This document shows, in pieces, positions 52,476 through 62,571 of a DNA stretch of 64,000 nt. The DNA is taken from the NCBI GenBank assembly GCA_022701365.1, contig JAKUHH010000090.1, positions 453,001 through 517,000 of the forward strand. The letters run 5' to 3'. Each line of letters begins with the position of its first letter. Positions within the stretch are counted from its first letter, which is position 1. Source of the stretch: Mycocentrospora acerina (lineage: Eukaryota; Ascomycota; Dothideomycetes; Pleosporales). Below the pieces are notes generated by a model, which was given only the letters and a program-made list of their open reading frames with translations, was not told the origin of the DNA and ran no database searches. The translations under genes and the position numbers were made by a program.

Positions 52476-53486
52476 TTATAGTAATGCGACCAGATCCGAA
52501 TCGAAGTCGCCATCTGCCAGAAACTGCTTATACAGTACTTCCCTGTCTGCAATTAGTTCATCCAAGTGCCGTTTTTCATATCTTTCAGCCTTTAGCCTTC
52601 TGCTCTGCAAGTGCTGATCCGCTACAAACGCCTCAATCGCATTTTCACCAATTCTGAATATATTCATCTTCTGTTTGAGAAGAATACCAGGATTTCTAGT
52701 TAGGATATCAGACCACGTTCTGTGTTTCTTCGCCATGGCCGAGTCCACCTTTGCATGGAAGGCTTGCATGGCTTGTCCACGAATGTCGAACAATAACCCC
52801 ATGCTACACTTCAATTGTGATGTCCATGCTGTGTATCGCGCTAGTGTTCCTAAAGGTTTTATCGCGAGAACCTCTTGGACTTTCAGTTTACAATAAGCTT
52901 CCCAAGTGTAGCCTGGAAACACGATGCCATGTTGTGGACCTGTAATATCGAGCGCCCATTGCATACCGGTGGAAAGCGAAGTGACTCGAAAAATCCAGTG
53001 GTCATTTTGGTGAGCTGCGGTTTGGCAGATGACAGTGCGACGTTCTTTTTCGAAAAGCCGGATATTGACCTCCTCAATAGTAACATGCATACCTATTTAC
53101 ACTTTTATCAATACGCATTCTCACCACAGATTTATGGTCTCACCTGCGAACAGCTGTTCAATAAGTTTCTTCATGTGCCCAAGGTCATACCACGATATTG
53201 TCATGAGAACAGCGAGTTTCTGCCGATTTTTCGGAAAGAGGTGATGTGGAAAGGGTACAAAAAGCCCGCCTCGTCTTGCAATGGAGCTACTGTCATCCGA
53301 AGAGCTTTTTGTATCATCGTTATTAACCGCAGGCTTGATGCACTGCTGCCATGTTGCTTCGCGGAAAGTGGAAAAAACCGACTGTAGAACGAGTGCGGCG
53401 CATAAAACACGGTTTCCTTCGGAGCCTGGAGGACCGCAAACCTTATGCATATCTTTCTGGAGTTCTTGTAGAAATTGATTTGCCAT
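52476..53486 (-). CDS. MYND-family body protein lacking the zinc finger
   Basis: Exons 53486-53144 and 53092-52476 (51-nt intron, GTGAGA…AAATAG) give 319 aa. It is homologous to the neighbouring pseudogene beyond the finger: FPHHLFPKNRQKLAVLMTIS against FPNHLVTNNQAKMAVL, then IEQLFAGMHVTIEEV, MQWALDITGPQHGI against YWVLDLSRGQYGI, and PLGTL against PSGTL. No MYND cysteines precede it; upstream sequence to 53890 shows no clear finger. It is either an N-terminally truncated paralogue or a stand-alone form of the domain. The two lie tail to tail, 218 nt apart. Confidence 0.7.
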
Positions 53487-54475
53487 GATGGATTTGAGCG
53501 AGGGATAGCGATAGTTGGTTTGGGGTGCTGTGTGGCAAAGCGATGTACACTCCTACCTAAAAAGAAATACTTTTTAATGTTTCCAACAGTCACAACTACC
53601 ATAGACAGACAGCTTCCTATCTTGTGCGCTATCTGGTTGATCATTCAAGAATCGTTTAGCAGTGACTATACCGAACTTAGAAAAGAAGTCACATTGCGAC
53701 AAGAGCGGAAAGTGCACAACACTGAACTAGCTCCGTTACAAAACAGCTCATTACTGAGATTAAGGCTTCCAAACCTTTCATTAGTATCAGTGTGACAAGT
53801 CATGAGAAGTGACCAACCTTGATGAGAACATGTCCGCCAACAATGGTAGTCTATCAGGTGTATCAGCGTGTGAACACCCAGTGGCCACATAGCCCCCCGC
53901 GAGCTGCAAAGAAACCGAAATTTTTACTGACGTAGCTAGAAGATCTATGTTGATGGCTAGAAGTTCCTGTTACTCCTTGGCAAGTCATAAAATAATGTAT
54001 TTCTTCAAGTGTACCATCAGAAAACACGCCGTGTATAAAGTTCCTCTTCTGCTATTGTTACAGCTCTCATTCTACGTTAATAGAAAGTAAGATATCAACT
54101 GGTTCGTCGTGCTTTGAATAGGAGTACAGTATAGAACTCGTAGTGACTATCGCTGAGTTGAACAAAACGGCTCGGCAGAAGGGATTGGATATATGCAAAC
54201 GTATGTAAAGAAGCTCACGGACATAAGTTGGCATTGCCGGAGAAATGGTCAACGTGAATATTTTTGCATGTAGCAGGGCAGAGGTAGAATTTAAAACAGG
54301 ATGGTTGCTAGAGATACCAAGAATAGCAGAAGTAAAATTTCCCTTTATTTTCAACGTATCTACACTCTTTTTAAAACCTCAAAGGGTTATGAGGCAGTTA
54401 AGCCATTTTGGTTCCTAGTTTTAAACGCCTTTGGACTTGTTCCTGATTTCTGCCCTCTTCAAGACTGAGAATCCT
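53487..54475. other. Intergenic, AT-rich, no supportable gene
   Basis: Short minus-strand frames near 53666-53890 contain a few cysteines but no recognisable finger. The rest is AT-rich. Confidence 0.5.
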
Positions 54476-55355
54476 TTACACGCGCCCATACTCCGTTAGT
54501 CCATCACCCTTGTTAATCTTATCGACAAGAACTATAAATTGTCCATTGATCGCGTCATCCCAGAGGGGCTCTCCTTTTGCATCAACAGGAATAGCCTTTC
54601 GTCCTTCGGGCGACTTAAGCATCGCTCGCTTCAGGTCCATTGAATTTTTCTTGAAGATCTCCTTGCGGCGAGCAAGCTCTTCTTTGGATAGGGTAGGGAT
54701 GTACGGTCCCGGGTTTACTCCGTATCTATATCATAGTCAGAAGCCCTCCCAAATCCAGTATAGAGAAGGACTTACTCTGCTTTTAGTTGGCGGCCAACGT
54801 CTTCTTTCGTAAGACCAACCTTTTGTGCTGCAGACCAGTAGTAGTCCCACAGCGTCTGCATCTCAGGACCCCGTGCCACAGCCTCGGGAGTCTTATCTTT
54901 GTATGGCCCAGGAGCGCCGAGTTTAACAAGCCTGTCATGGCAGAGCTGCTGAACGTAAACAAACGTGATTTTTTACCAAAATTTCCTTTGGGGAATAAGG
55001 CGTAGCTTACCTCTATCAACATGGCTTGATCTGCATTCGGTGTAACTCCATAGTCATATTCGTCTCTCCCATATAGCTTAAAACAACGAGTGCTCTTTTC
55101 TTTGTACCGTCGTTGAGCCGCCAGCGCATCTTTGGGAAGCTGAGGAGGTGGAGGTTTCTTAGACGTCTCAGCTACACGCTCCAAATCATACCTTGTGAGC
55201 AAATTTTTGAGCCGTTTGTCGGAGAGTAGCCAGCCGTGCTCCGCTTTGAGTTGAGCAAGCAATTTGCTGCGACCCAAAGTGGGGTGTTGTTTGTGAATGA
55301 TGCGCACGGTAGCAACAACCTCTTCGTCTGTTGGCTGGGGCGCTTTCGTCGCCAT
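54476..55355 (-). CDS. Unrecognised protein with helix-turn-helix-like N-terminus
   Basis: Exons 55355-55011, 54948-54776 and 54725-54476 give 255 aa; introns of 62 and 50 nt have good sites. The N-terminus (TDEEVVATVRIIHKQHPTLGRSKLLAQLKAEHGWLLSDKRLKNLL, residues about 9-53) looks like a small winged-helix/HTH fold. The rest is charged (PEAVARGPEMQTLWDYYWSA, KVGLTKEDVGRQLKAEYGVN, SKEELARRKEIFKKNSMDLK) with no named domain. It sits in a block of lineage-specific genes. The gene model is good; the function is unknown. Confidence 0.68.
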
Positions 55356-55933
55356 TGAAATACAAATAGGATCGGACCGGAGATATTGTAGATCTGGTTA
55401 GATACCAGAGTTGGGTTGCAGCGGGCGTCGTGGTGTTCGGCCAGCCGAAGATTGCTCATTGGGTCGGCCTCTGGTGCCGACTTCTCTAGCGTGGAGTTGG
55501 CTCCCGTTCGGTTATCTTGACGACTTGTCGTCCTTTAGTTTCACCATCTTTGTGTATCCACGTTATGATGACCATTTGAAACCTCACTAAACCTTGGTCT
55601 ATTTCATGTTCTCAAGATTTTTCCTGTTTAATCAATGGCTGATATCTGTATACTCATTTTCAATCATTCAAATTCTGAGATAAGTCATTTAAGGCCATCC
55701 ATAACCTGCACGTTCTCTCTTAGCTTCTCAAGTGTACTCAAAAAGCAAATCATTTAGATCTGATGAATCTAGAACATCCCTACGATTCATTCACAAATAA
55801 CATTGTTCTAGCCCAAAACTCCTACATCCTGTCATGTCCATTTTCTACGTCATCTGTTTAAACTATGTACATTCAGTAGCAAATACGTTAATTAGTATTG
55901 TAGTGATTTTATTTTTCGTTCTCTACAAACGAT

Positions 55934-56143
55934 TTATCCTGAACTCCTCCCCGTCTCGCACTGCCAGCATCTTGCCATAACACTTCCCCCACAATGCATG
56001 TCACTCAACTTCTTGATTGGCATTACTTCCGGGTTCAAACAGCGTTGTAGCCCGTTGCTGAATTTCTCACAATGCATGCGTGGCACCTTATGCCCACAGC
56101 AGGTCCAGATCAGGTACTCGTTTGTGTTTTGGGGGTCGCACAT
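55934..56143 (-). CDS. Small cysteine-rich ORF, unrecognised
   Basis: 69 aa with nine cysteines in a regular pattern (WTCCGHKVPRMHCEKF, RCLNPEV, HCGGSVMARCWQCETG). The HxC and CxxC pairs suggest a small zinc- or disulfide-based fold. No signal peptide is visible, so secretion is unlikely. It may be a fragment of a larger gene. The flanks, 55356-55933 and 56144-56625, show nothing else coding. Confidence 0.4.
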   Translation of the reverse strand: MCDPQNTNEYLIWTCCGHKVPRMHCEKFSNGLQRCLNPEVMPIKKLSDMHCGGSVMARCWQCETGRSSG

Positions 56144-56625
56144 AATAACTTAGGATAAGCTAGTCAATAGGAATGTTGCCCAGAAGTTATGACTTATATG
56201 AGTCGTAAGTTTTGAGGATTGTAAGTATTTGCTGATAATTTTGCTGACTTAGAAATTTGTTCGTTGTTTCTAGGGTGAAAAAGATTTGGAGCGAATAGTT
56301 TAATACCGCTAAGGATTTGAATGATGAGCAGTGATGCATTAATATGTGAATGGCAGTGATTTATTCGTATGGTTGCTACTACTTGTTGTTTGTGGAAGGC
56401 TATAAGCATGTTTGGTCTTACGATCGTAGTCACAAACAAAAGTGTGATGGTTATGCCGCAAGGTAGCACAGAGTTCTTGTGGTTGTTCGTTTTCCTAGGA
56501 TTAGATGTCCTGTAATTTGTCTATCCAGAATGTGCTGATTGTGATACAATACACCTTTAGTACTATACATGTAAATCTCTCAACCCACCATTACAGGTAT
56601 CACTGTCACCGCCGAAAAAACGACG

Positions 56626-59034
56626 CTAATCAACCTTTGAAGCTCCACTGGAAGCACTCTCCTTCTTTGCAGAATCGAGAACACTACCTAATTCACCTGC
56701 AGTAGATTGGCCCATCTTTTTAGCCCACCTTTTCGTTTTGTACTTCCTATTCTTTTGGCGCTTGGATGTTACCACCTGCCCGGCTGCGATATGTTCGGGC
56801 GCCTGGCTGCTACCTTGAGTCGTGGGCCCACTCTGCTTCGTAGAAGTCTTATTGACAGAGATTTTTTTCTGAATCTCTTGGAAGAATGATTCCTGCTCAT
56901 GTTGAGGGGTCTTCTCATGAAAGTAGTCGTGAATCAGCGTCTGAAGTGCTGTAATGTTAACATGCTCTCCTAGTCCAAGAGATGACACAGGTTCAACAGA
57001 AATACTTGTCTTGACTTGAGAGAAAATTTTGAACTTTTCCGCATCGCATTGGGTAGTACCACCAGTTCCAGTAATTCCTAAAGTTTCCCAGGGCGTAGCT
57101 TGAATCACGTTACTCTCAACACCTCCTACAAAATCCTGAGGCGTGATCTGGCCTGCGTTATTATTCTCTGAGATTCTGGCATTGCTTCCCGACTGCTCGA
57201 TCGAAGCTTGCTCTTCGAAGTTGTCTTGAAAAATGGAAGTAGACTCAGTAATGTTAGACTTCTCGATAAATTCCGTACAGTCAGCGTATCTCTTCAGACA
57301 ACTTCCCAATGCAGCCTCAGTGGTAGAAGCAATATCGCCCCCAACTTTCACGTGAATTGTCTGTTGAGTCTTGCCTTTTCGGTCTTTATACGTTTCCTTC
57401 AGCTCAGGTCGAAATGTCTGTTCACTTCTGCGGTTGAAATCCTCAAGAGCCTGCCCTTTCATCTTTTCATCATCACTCACGATAAGAGCGCGAAAGTTGA
57501 CCCAACCGTTGTTTTCTACAGTCTTGGAGATTTCTGGTGTATTGGTAGCCCAATTCGTAAGTTGAGGGTTGATTGCAGCATTATATGCCGTTCGTAATTT
57601 GTTGCTTGGTAGGGCTGGACTCTCTTTATCGGGGATTAGAGCCTGAGAATCCAGATTATCGGCATCATCAAATTCGACTGTCAATTCATGTTCGTTTTTC
57701 GCATCTTTTGACACAGGTATAGTTGTCGGCGTAGTCACAATCCCACTCATTAGTTCAAGTGTGGCAGGTGAGTCAGACTTGTTTGTACTACTGACTATCA
57801 TAGTAGCTTCAGACACAATCACAGTATCAGGTGAAACCACTGTGTCGGGTGTAACAGGCCTCTGAAGAGTCTCAGTCACCACATTGAAAATAGTGTTGGT
57901 CAGCTTGCTAGTCGAGTTGGATATCATAAACTCTGTATCATCGAGAGCATCGCGGAATAAATCAACTTGGTCACGGTACTTGGCTGCTCGTTTAGAACTG
58001 TCTGTGGCTGCCTTCAAGTACTCGATAGCCTTGCGTTGCACCGTCTCTTTCTCGTCGTCGAGAGTAGACGAGAAATTTGTCATCTTATCCACAAACGCAT
58101 CGTATGACTTGAGAGTGCTGTGATTGTGATACATTGCATGCTCGCGAGCAACATTAATCTGAGTCAAAAGTGAACTTCGAATGTTGTACACCTCGCGTTG
58201 GCTGGCATGGTGATTCTCGAGAGCTTCGTGTAGCATATTCTGTAATTCAAGGGCATTTTTTGTGCTGAGAATCTGGAGGCGAGCAAGCGTCTTGTGGTCA
58301 AGCATTTGGGCAAGCTCTTCAGGTATTTTTACAGAGGCTTTGTTCTTCGGGGGCAGATATATTTTCTCGCTTGGCATTGCCGACGTCTTCGCGAGTATCT
58401 TTTGACCACATTGATCGATCTGAGCTAGGCTGGATGGAACAATTAGATTAGCATGTTTGTGCTGCATGACCATAGTAACACCATAACGTGGTGTTAGCGC
58501 ATGAGGGGTATTGAATACAGGGATTTGCTTGCTCTTGCTGGAGGCCATGCAGACAGAACCTTCGGGTGTAGTTTCTCTGCTCATGATTGGCGCTATGTAA
58601 CAATCTTGGCTCGGTGAAACAGCAGGCAGTAAGCTGCTCATCGCAGACATCGTGTGTGGTGAAGGAATACCGTAGCTAGTCATTTGATGAAGAACACCAT
58701 GTCCGGTTACCGGAATTCTTTCATCATATGCCGCAGTTGTGGTGCAACCGGTATTCACCCCATGGAGCTGATATACGTTTGGAGCGCTGTGCATGTTTCC
58801 CGTTACTGATGGATACGTAGGTGCAATGGTCGCGCCAGACCTGGAGTGAAGATTTTGGTATGCTACGTATGGGTTACAGTTGCTGGTTTTGTGGTATATG
58901 CTGCTGTTCGCCAACTTATTGCTACAGTTTTTCTTGCTGTTGCCATGTCCGCCATTCGAATGACCTCCGCGGTTGTTTGAGGTGAAGCCGCCACGCCCGT
59001 ACGTGGATTGGGAATAGTTTTTGGGTGACACCAT
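56626..59034 (-). CDS. 802-residue orphan protein with coiled-coil centre
   Basis: Intronless, ATG 59034. The N-terminus is Gly/Asn/Ser-rich (GRGGFTSNNRGGHSNGGHG), RGG-like. The middle (about residues 240-400) is helical and coiled-coil-like (LDHKTLARLQILSTKNALEL, KAATDSSKRAAKYRDQVDLF). A repeat of SPDTVVSPDTVIVS type follows, and the C-terminus is basic (SKRQKNRKYKTKRWAKKMG), possibly a nuclear localisation signal. I recognise no family. Codon use and AT content differ from the GC-rich housekeeping genes to the left, as for a young or lineage-specific gene. Confidence 0.65.
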   Translation of the reverse strand: MVSPKNYSQSTYGRGGFTSNNRGGHSNGGHGNSKKNCSNKLANSSIYHKTSNCNPYVAYQNLHSRSGATIAPTYPSVTGNMHSAPNVYQLHGVNTGCTTTAAYDERIPVTGHGVLHQMTSYGIPSPHTMSAMSSLLPAVSPSQDCYIAPIMSRETTPEGSVCMASSKSKQIPVFNTPHALTPRYGVTMVMQHKHANLIVPSSLAQIDQCGQKILAKTSAMPSEKIYLPPKNKASVKIPEELAQMLDHKTLARLQILSTKNALELQNMLHEALENHHASQREVYNIRSSLLTQINVAREHAMYHNHSTLKSYDAFVDKMTNFSSTLDDEKETVQRKAIEYLKAATDSSKRAAKYRDQVDLFRDALDDTEFMISNSTSKLTNTIFNVVTETLQRPVTPDTVVSPDTVIVSEATMIVSSTNKSDSPATLELMSGIVTTPTTIPVSKDAKNEHELTVEFDDADNLDSQALIPDKESPALPSNKLRTAYNAAINPQLTNWATNTPEISKTVENNGWVNFRALIVSDDEKMKGQALEDFNRRSEQTFRPELKETYKDRKGKTQQTIHVKVGGDIASTTEAALGSCLKRYADCTEFIEKSNITESTSIFQDNFEEQASIEQSGSNARISENNNAGQITPQDFVGGVESNVIQATPWETLGITGTGGTTQCDAEKFKIFSQVKTSISVEPVSSLGLGEHVNITALQTLIHDYFHEKTPQHEQESFFQEIQKKISVNKTSTKQSGPTTQGSSQAPEHIAAGQVVTSKRQKNRKYKTKRWAKKMGQSTAGELGSVLDSAKKESASSGASKVD

Positions 59035-60580
59035 GCTGACGCGTGAATTCCCTAGATGTCACCGATAAGTAATGTAGAAGGTGTTGCGAAAATATCGAGA
59101 TGATGAAATGGTTGCAGTATAGATTTTACGAAAGGAACTATGGGCTTGACGCGCCACCTCGGTATTGACACTAAGGAGAGTATTTTGAAAGTAGTTGTTT
59201 GTGAGATTTTGACCGTTTGTTTGTGCAAAAAAGGAGGCTTACTGCATTTGGCATTCACTGTCGACATTGGATCTTGAAACACTCTCTTTCACCTGAAAAT
59301 GAGCAGCTGACTTCAGTGGTTTAATGATGTAAAGAAGTGCTGTAGGGTGGAGTTGTCCATGATGCGATATCGACATGGATAAAGGCTTTTAAATCCGCGC
59401 TGTAGAAACAGCACTGAGTGTCAGGAACAATTCTAGCAAAAATTGAAAATTAAGTTACGATGCGCGTAGCAATCGAAAATCAATCATTAAAGAGATGGAA
59501 GCACCCGCAGGGGAGACGGTGCTGGCTCGTATACTCGTTAACGAAACAATGCCCAGAGCAGTGCAAGTCAAGGTACCAGACAGGAGGAGGAAGAGAAAGG
59601 ATGACAGCGGGTGGACTAGCAAGAAATTGTGCTAGTCAAGACGCGAAACATGCGAGAACACACTGTGCAACAAGAACGCGACATGGCTGGCTGTTCATCG
59701 GATAATGCAGAACCGGGACACAGCGATGGCAAACGAGACGATCAACGGTAGAGCAAGGAGTTTAATGCAGTGAGAACACTAAATGGACGATTACTCATGC
59801 ACTCTACCCCTCGTAGCAACACCGTATTCTGTGAAGTCGGTGGCAGATGCAAGGGATGTTGTCATACCAGGTAGCCCTTGCTACCACAACGCTAGGAGCA
59901 CACGATTGTCAGCAAAAGCATGCCTCAAGCGAAACCGCCAAAGTGCCCAAAGCATTGACGAGCAGGCATGTACCCGTGCTTCATGTATTGCTCGGGCCGA
60001 GCGCAAAGCAGCATAGTGTTGTCCGAGATGTGGGACCCGACAGGCTGGCACCCTAGTGACTAGCGTTGCACGGTCTCCAAAGAGGAGAGGGGTCTGCATC
60101 CGCCACTCGTCGTCTCTTGTTCGCACTGCATGCGCGGCGACGAGAGTCGAGACGGCACATGCTGCAGACGCTGCAGCACTGGGTCTGGCGGGCCTGGCGG
60201 GCAGATGATTGGCGCTGTGTTTTTTGGGTTCGCTGTCGCCGTAAGAGAAGACAGCGCTTCGCCCATGCGGGCTGCTCTGCGTTGATTTGATCGGGGAAGG
60301 CGGGCTAGTGCAGGCCGTCTTGGCATCTGGTTCGATAACCGTGTTACTGCAAAACTCCTCTTCGTCGTCCTGATGCCCGTCAAATAGTAGAGGGACTGTC
60401 CGCGAGCAATTAGCAACGGTCGCCCTCCAGAATCCCCTCGACTTGGCTGGTCTTACGATCCCCCAAAGCAGCCCGACTCGCGCACTATCAGCCGAAGCTC
60501 CGCCCTCGTCGCCATCTCGACCGCGTCCTTAATTACGCCGCACACTGCCCTCCGTCCCGTCACAACGGCTGCGGGCCCCA
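59035..60580. other. Intergenic, no supportable gene
   Basis: About 1.5 kb. Short frames on both strands have random-looking composition. Presumably the promoters of the orphan gene (minus) and the 60.6-kb gene (plus). Confidence 0.55.
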
Positions 60581-61348
60581 ATGGTTGTCCTGAAGACAGA
60601 CGTGATGCGCGAGTTCGAAGAGTTGGTGTTGGGCTTCGAGACTGGACTGCGCTACTCGCTTCAGGATGACGACGCGCAGTGCAGAGAGGACATCCATCGT
60701 GAGGCCTGCCGCTTGGCCATCTCGGACCTTAGCACAAAGTACACGCGCAAGTACATTCGTCGCTCGCTCAATGCCGCAGAGTCCGAGGGAAAGCGCGTCG
60801 AAGAGCACTTACATAGCCTTTCCCTAAGTGGATGTGCAGACGACGACAATGACGACGACGAGCAGCTGGGCGGCATACACAACGGTTACTTTCGCCTGTA
60901 TTCGACTGAGCTGTTCGACCTACTTGAGCAGCCCACCGATTTGCGCTTTGGCACCCTCCGCTTTCACAAGTACCGTGCTGGCATTCGCACATCTACGCCA
61001 GCGCCTACGCAACAGTCACCAGAAGCACCAGGAGTAACCGTAGAACTCGCACTTAACAACTCCTTCTTCGTCGCAGATTCACTAGAGACACTCCCATATC
61101 ATACGTTCAGAATGCCCACCGCACCCTCATTACAAAACCGTGGCATCCTAAGCAGAAATCCAGAAGACAACGGCGCATTTCCCACTTTCGATTCTTGGTT
61201 ATTATTCACCTTTCTCGGCAATGGTTGCATAAAGCTCGAGGTTCCTATTGAAATGTGTGCAGATATTTATGGTAGTCGTCTGCAAGGGCGCGAGAACGAG
61301 GAAGTGCTATTCTGGGGCTTCTTTGTTGACGACCATGTTGAGTCGTAG
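60581..61348 (+). CDS. Unrecognised 255-residue protein
   Basis: Intronless, ATG in context CCCCAATGG. Segments with a structured look: VMREFEELVLGFETGLRYSL, EACRLAISDLSTKYTRKYIR, GYFRLYSTELFDLLEQPTDL, and a C-terminal FPTFDSWLLFTFLGNGCIKL plus EVLFWGFFVDDHVES. An acidic loop (CADDDNDDDEQLGG) separates the halves. No known domain or signal peptide is seen. The consistent hydrophobic pattern and low-bias composition make it a likely real gene. Confidence 0.65.
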   Translation: MVVLKTDVMREFEELVLGFETGLRYSLQDDDAQCREDIHREACRLAISDLSTKYTRKYIRRSLNAAESEGKRVEEHLHSLSLSGCADDDNDDDEQLGGIHNGYFRLYSTELFDLLEQPTDLRFGTLRFHKYRAGIRTSTPAPTQQSPEAPGVTVELALNNSFFVADSLETLPYHTFRMPTAPSLQNRGILSRNPEDNGAFPTFDSWLLFTFLGNGCIKLEVPIEMCADIYGSRLQGRENEEVLFWGFFVDDHVES

Positions 61349-61836
61349 CACATGATTTGTTTGCTTGGATTGGAGTTGACGGGTGGGCGGTAGACTGGGC
61401 TTTGGAGTTGGGCGCATTCGGTTAGGCTGTTGCGTAGCCTGGCCGTTGATAAAGGGTGCAAGGACAAGCATCTACGATTTACGAATTTCCTTACAGTCTA
61501 GTTCATTTTATTTTTTTCTCTCACTACGAGATGCACCATCGTTCTTTCGCTCTGACCTCCCCTCATTCCTGCTCATCTGTGGATGGCTTGGCCGAGCATT
61601 TTGCATAGCATTCGCATTTTTTCAAAGGGCGGAAAACGGGGGTAGATGGTAGATAGGTGTTCATACGCAACGCTCAATATTCGGTATGTCAATGATAATG
61701 GTAGAGCACCATGGGCGAATTAGATTTCATGGAGAAACAATTCGCCGAACTTTTGCCGTTCTCACTTTTGACGCCTCGATTTCTTCACCTCTGCTGCATT
61801 TCTTCCACACATCATCTTGCTGATTTCGTACGTGAC
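61349..61836. other. Intergenic
   Basis: About 490 nt of 3' and 5' flank. The open frame upstream of ATG 61837 contains non-conserved-looking sequence, so I do not include it in the next gene. Confidence 0.5.
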
Positions 61837-62571
61837 ATGGCGCCGGCACTTGCAAAACAAGCGCCAGCCTCGGCGGCAACGTCCCAGATAGCTCTGAGCG
61901 AATTTAGGCTGGGCGACAATCATACGTCCGACGCGAGCGACTCTGACCAATCAGAAGACAATGAGCGGAGCCTGTCACCATCGAGGCAGGGCAAGGGGAA
62001 AATGAGGAAGAAGAAGGACCGTCGGCAGTTCGGCGCGTTGGCAGAAGAGCTTGGGGACCTTCTTGGTAGCGCTTTCAACCCGGATAACGGCAACTCGGCT
62101 GCCGCTGATGTCGGTGTGGGTAAGTAAAGTAGAGTACTATGAAGATGAAGATGAAGATGCGACACAAACAATATCTGCATGTCAATGGGAGAAGCTGACG
62201 GAACGAAAAGGATCATCGCATGTGGACAATGATGTGGCCATGGATGCTGAGCCAGCGCCTCCTGGCAAAAAGTTGAGTACGTAATACCGCCATTGTCATC
62301 ACCTCATCTCTCTTCTCTCCTCCTAATCAAACCCCTAGATAAACGCTCCCGCCAAAACCTTAAAAGAATGGAAGCTCGTCAGCAACGAGAGAAGATGCAA
62401 ACGGATGCCAGGAATGAAACTGCCACACGTTCAAAAGTAACAACTTCAGATCGTGGGGGCATCGTCAAAAAGAACAAGAAAATGACGGCTACCGAGAAGA
62501 GGAGGGCAAGAGAGAAGGAGGCGAGGATCAGGAAGGCAGTGGAGGCAGGGGATAAGATGGATATTGAGTAA
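61837..62571 (+). CDS. Small basic nuclear-type protein, unrecognised
   Basis: Exons 61837-62119, 62211-62276 and 62339-62571 give 193 aa. Introns of 91 and 62 nt have GTAAGT and GTACGT donors. The N-half has a Ser/Asp acidic stretch (SDASDSDQSEDNERSLSPS) and KGKMRKKKDRRQFGALAEEL. The C-half is a charged helix (KRSRQNLKRMEARQQREKM, KKNKKMTATEKRRAREKEAR). The composition resembles small ribosome-biogenesis factors, but I cannot assign one. Exon 2 is 66 nt. Confidence 0.62.
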
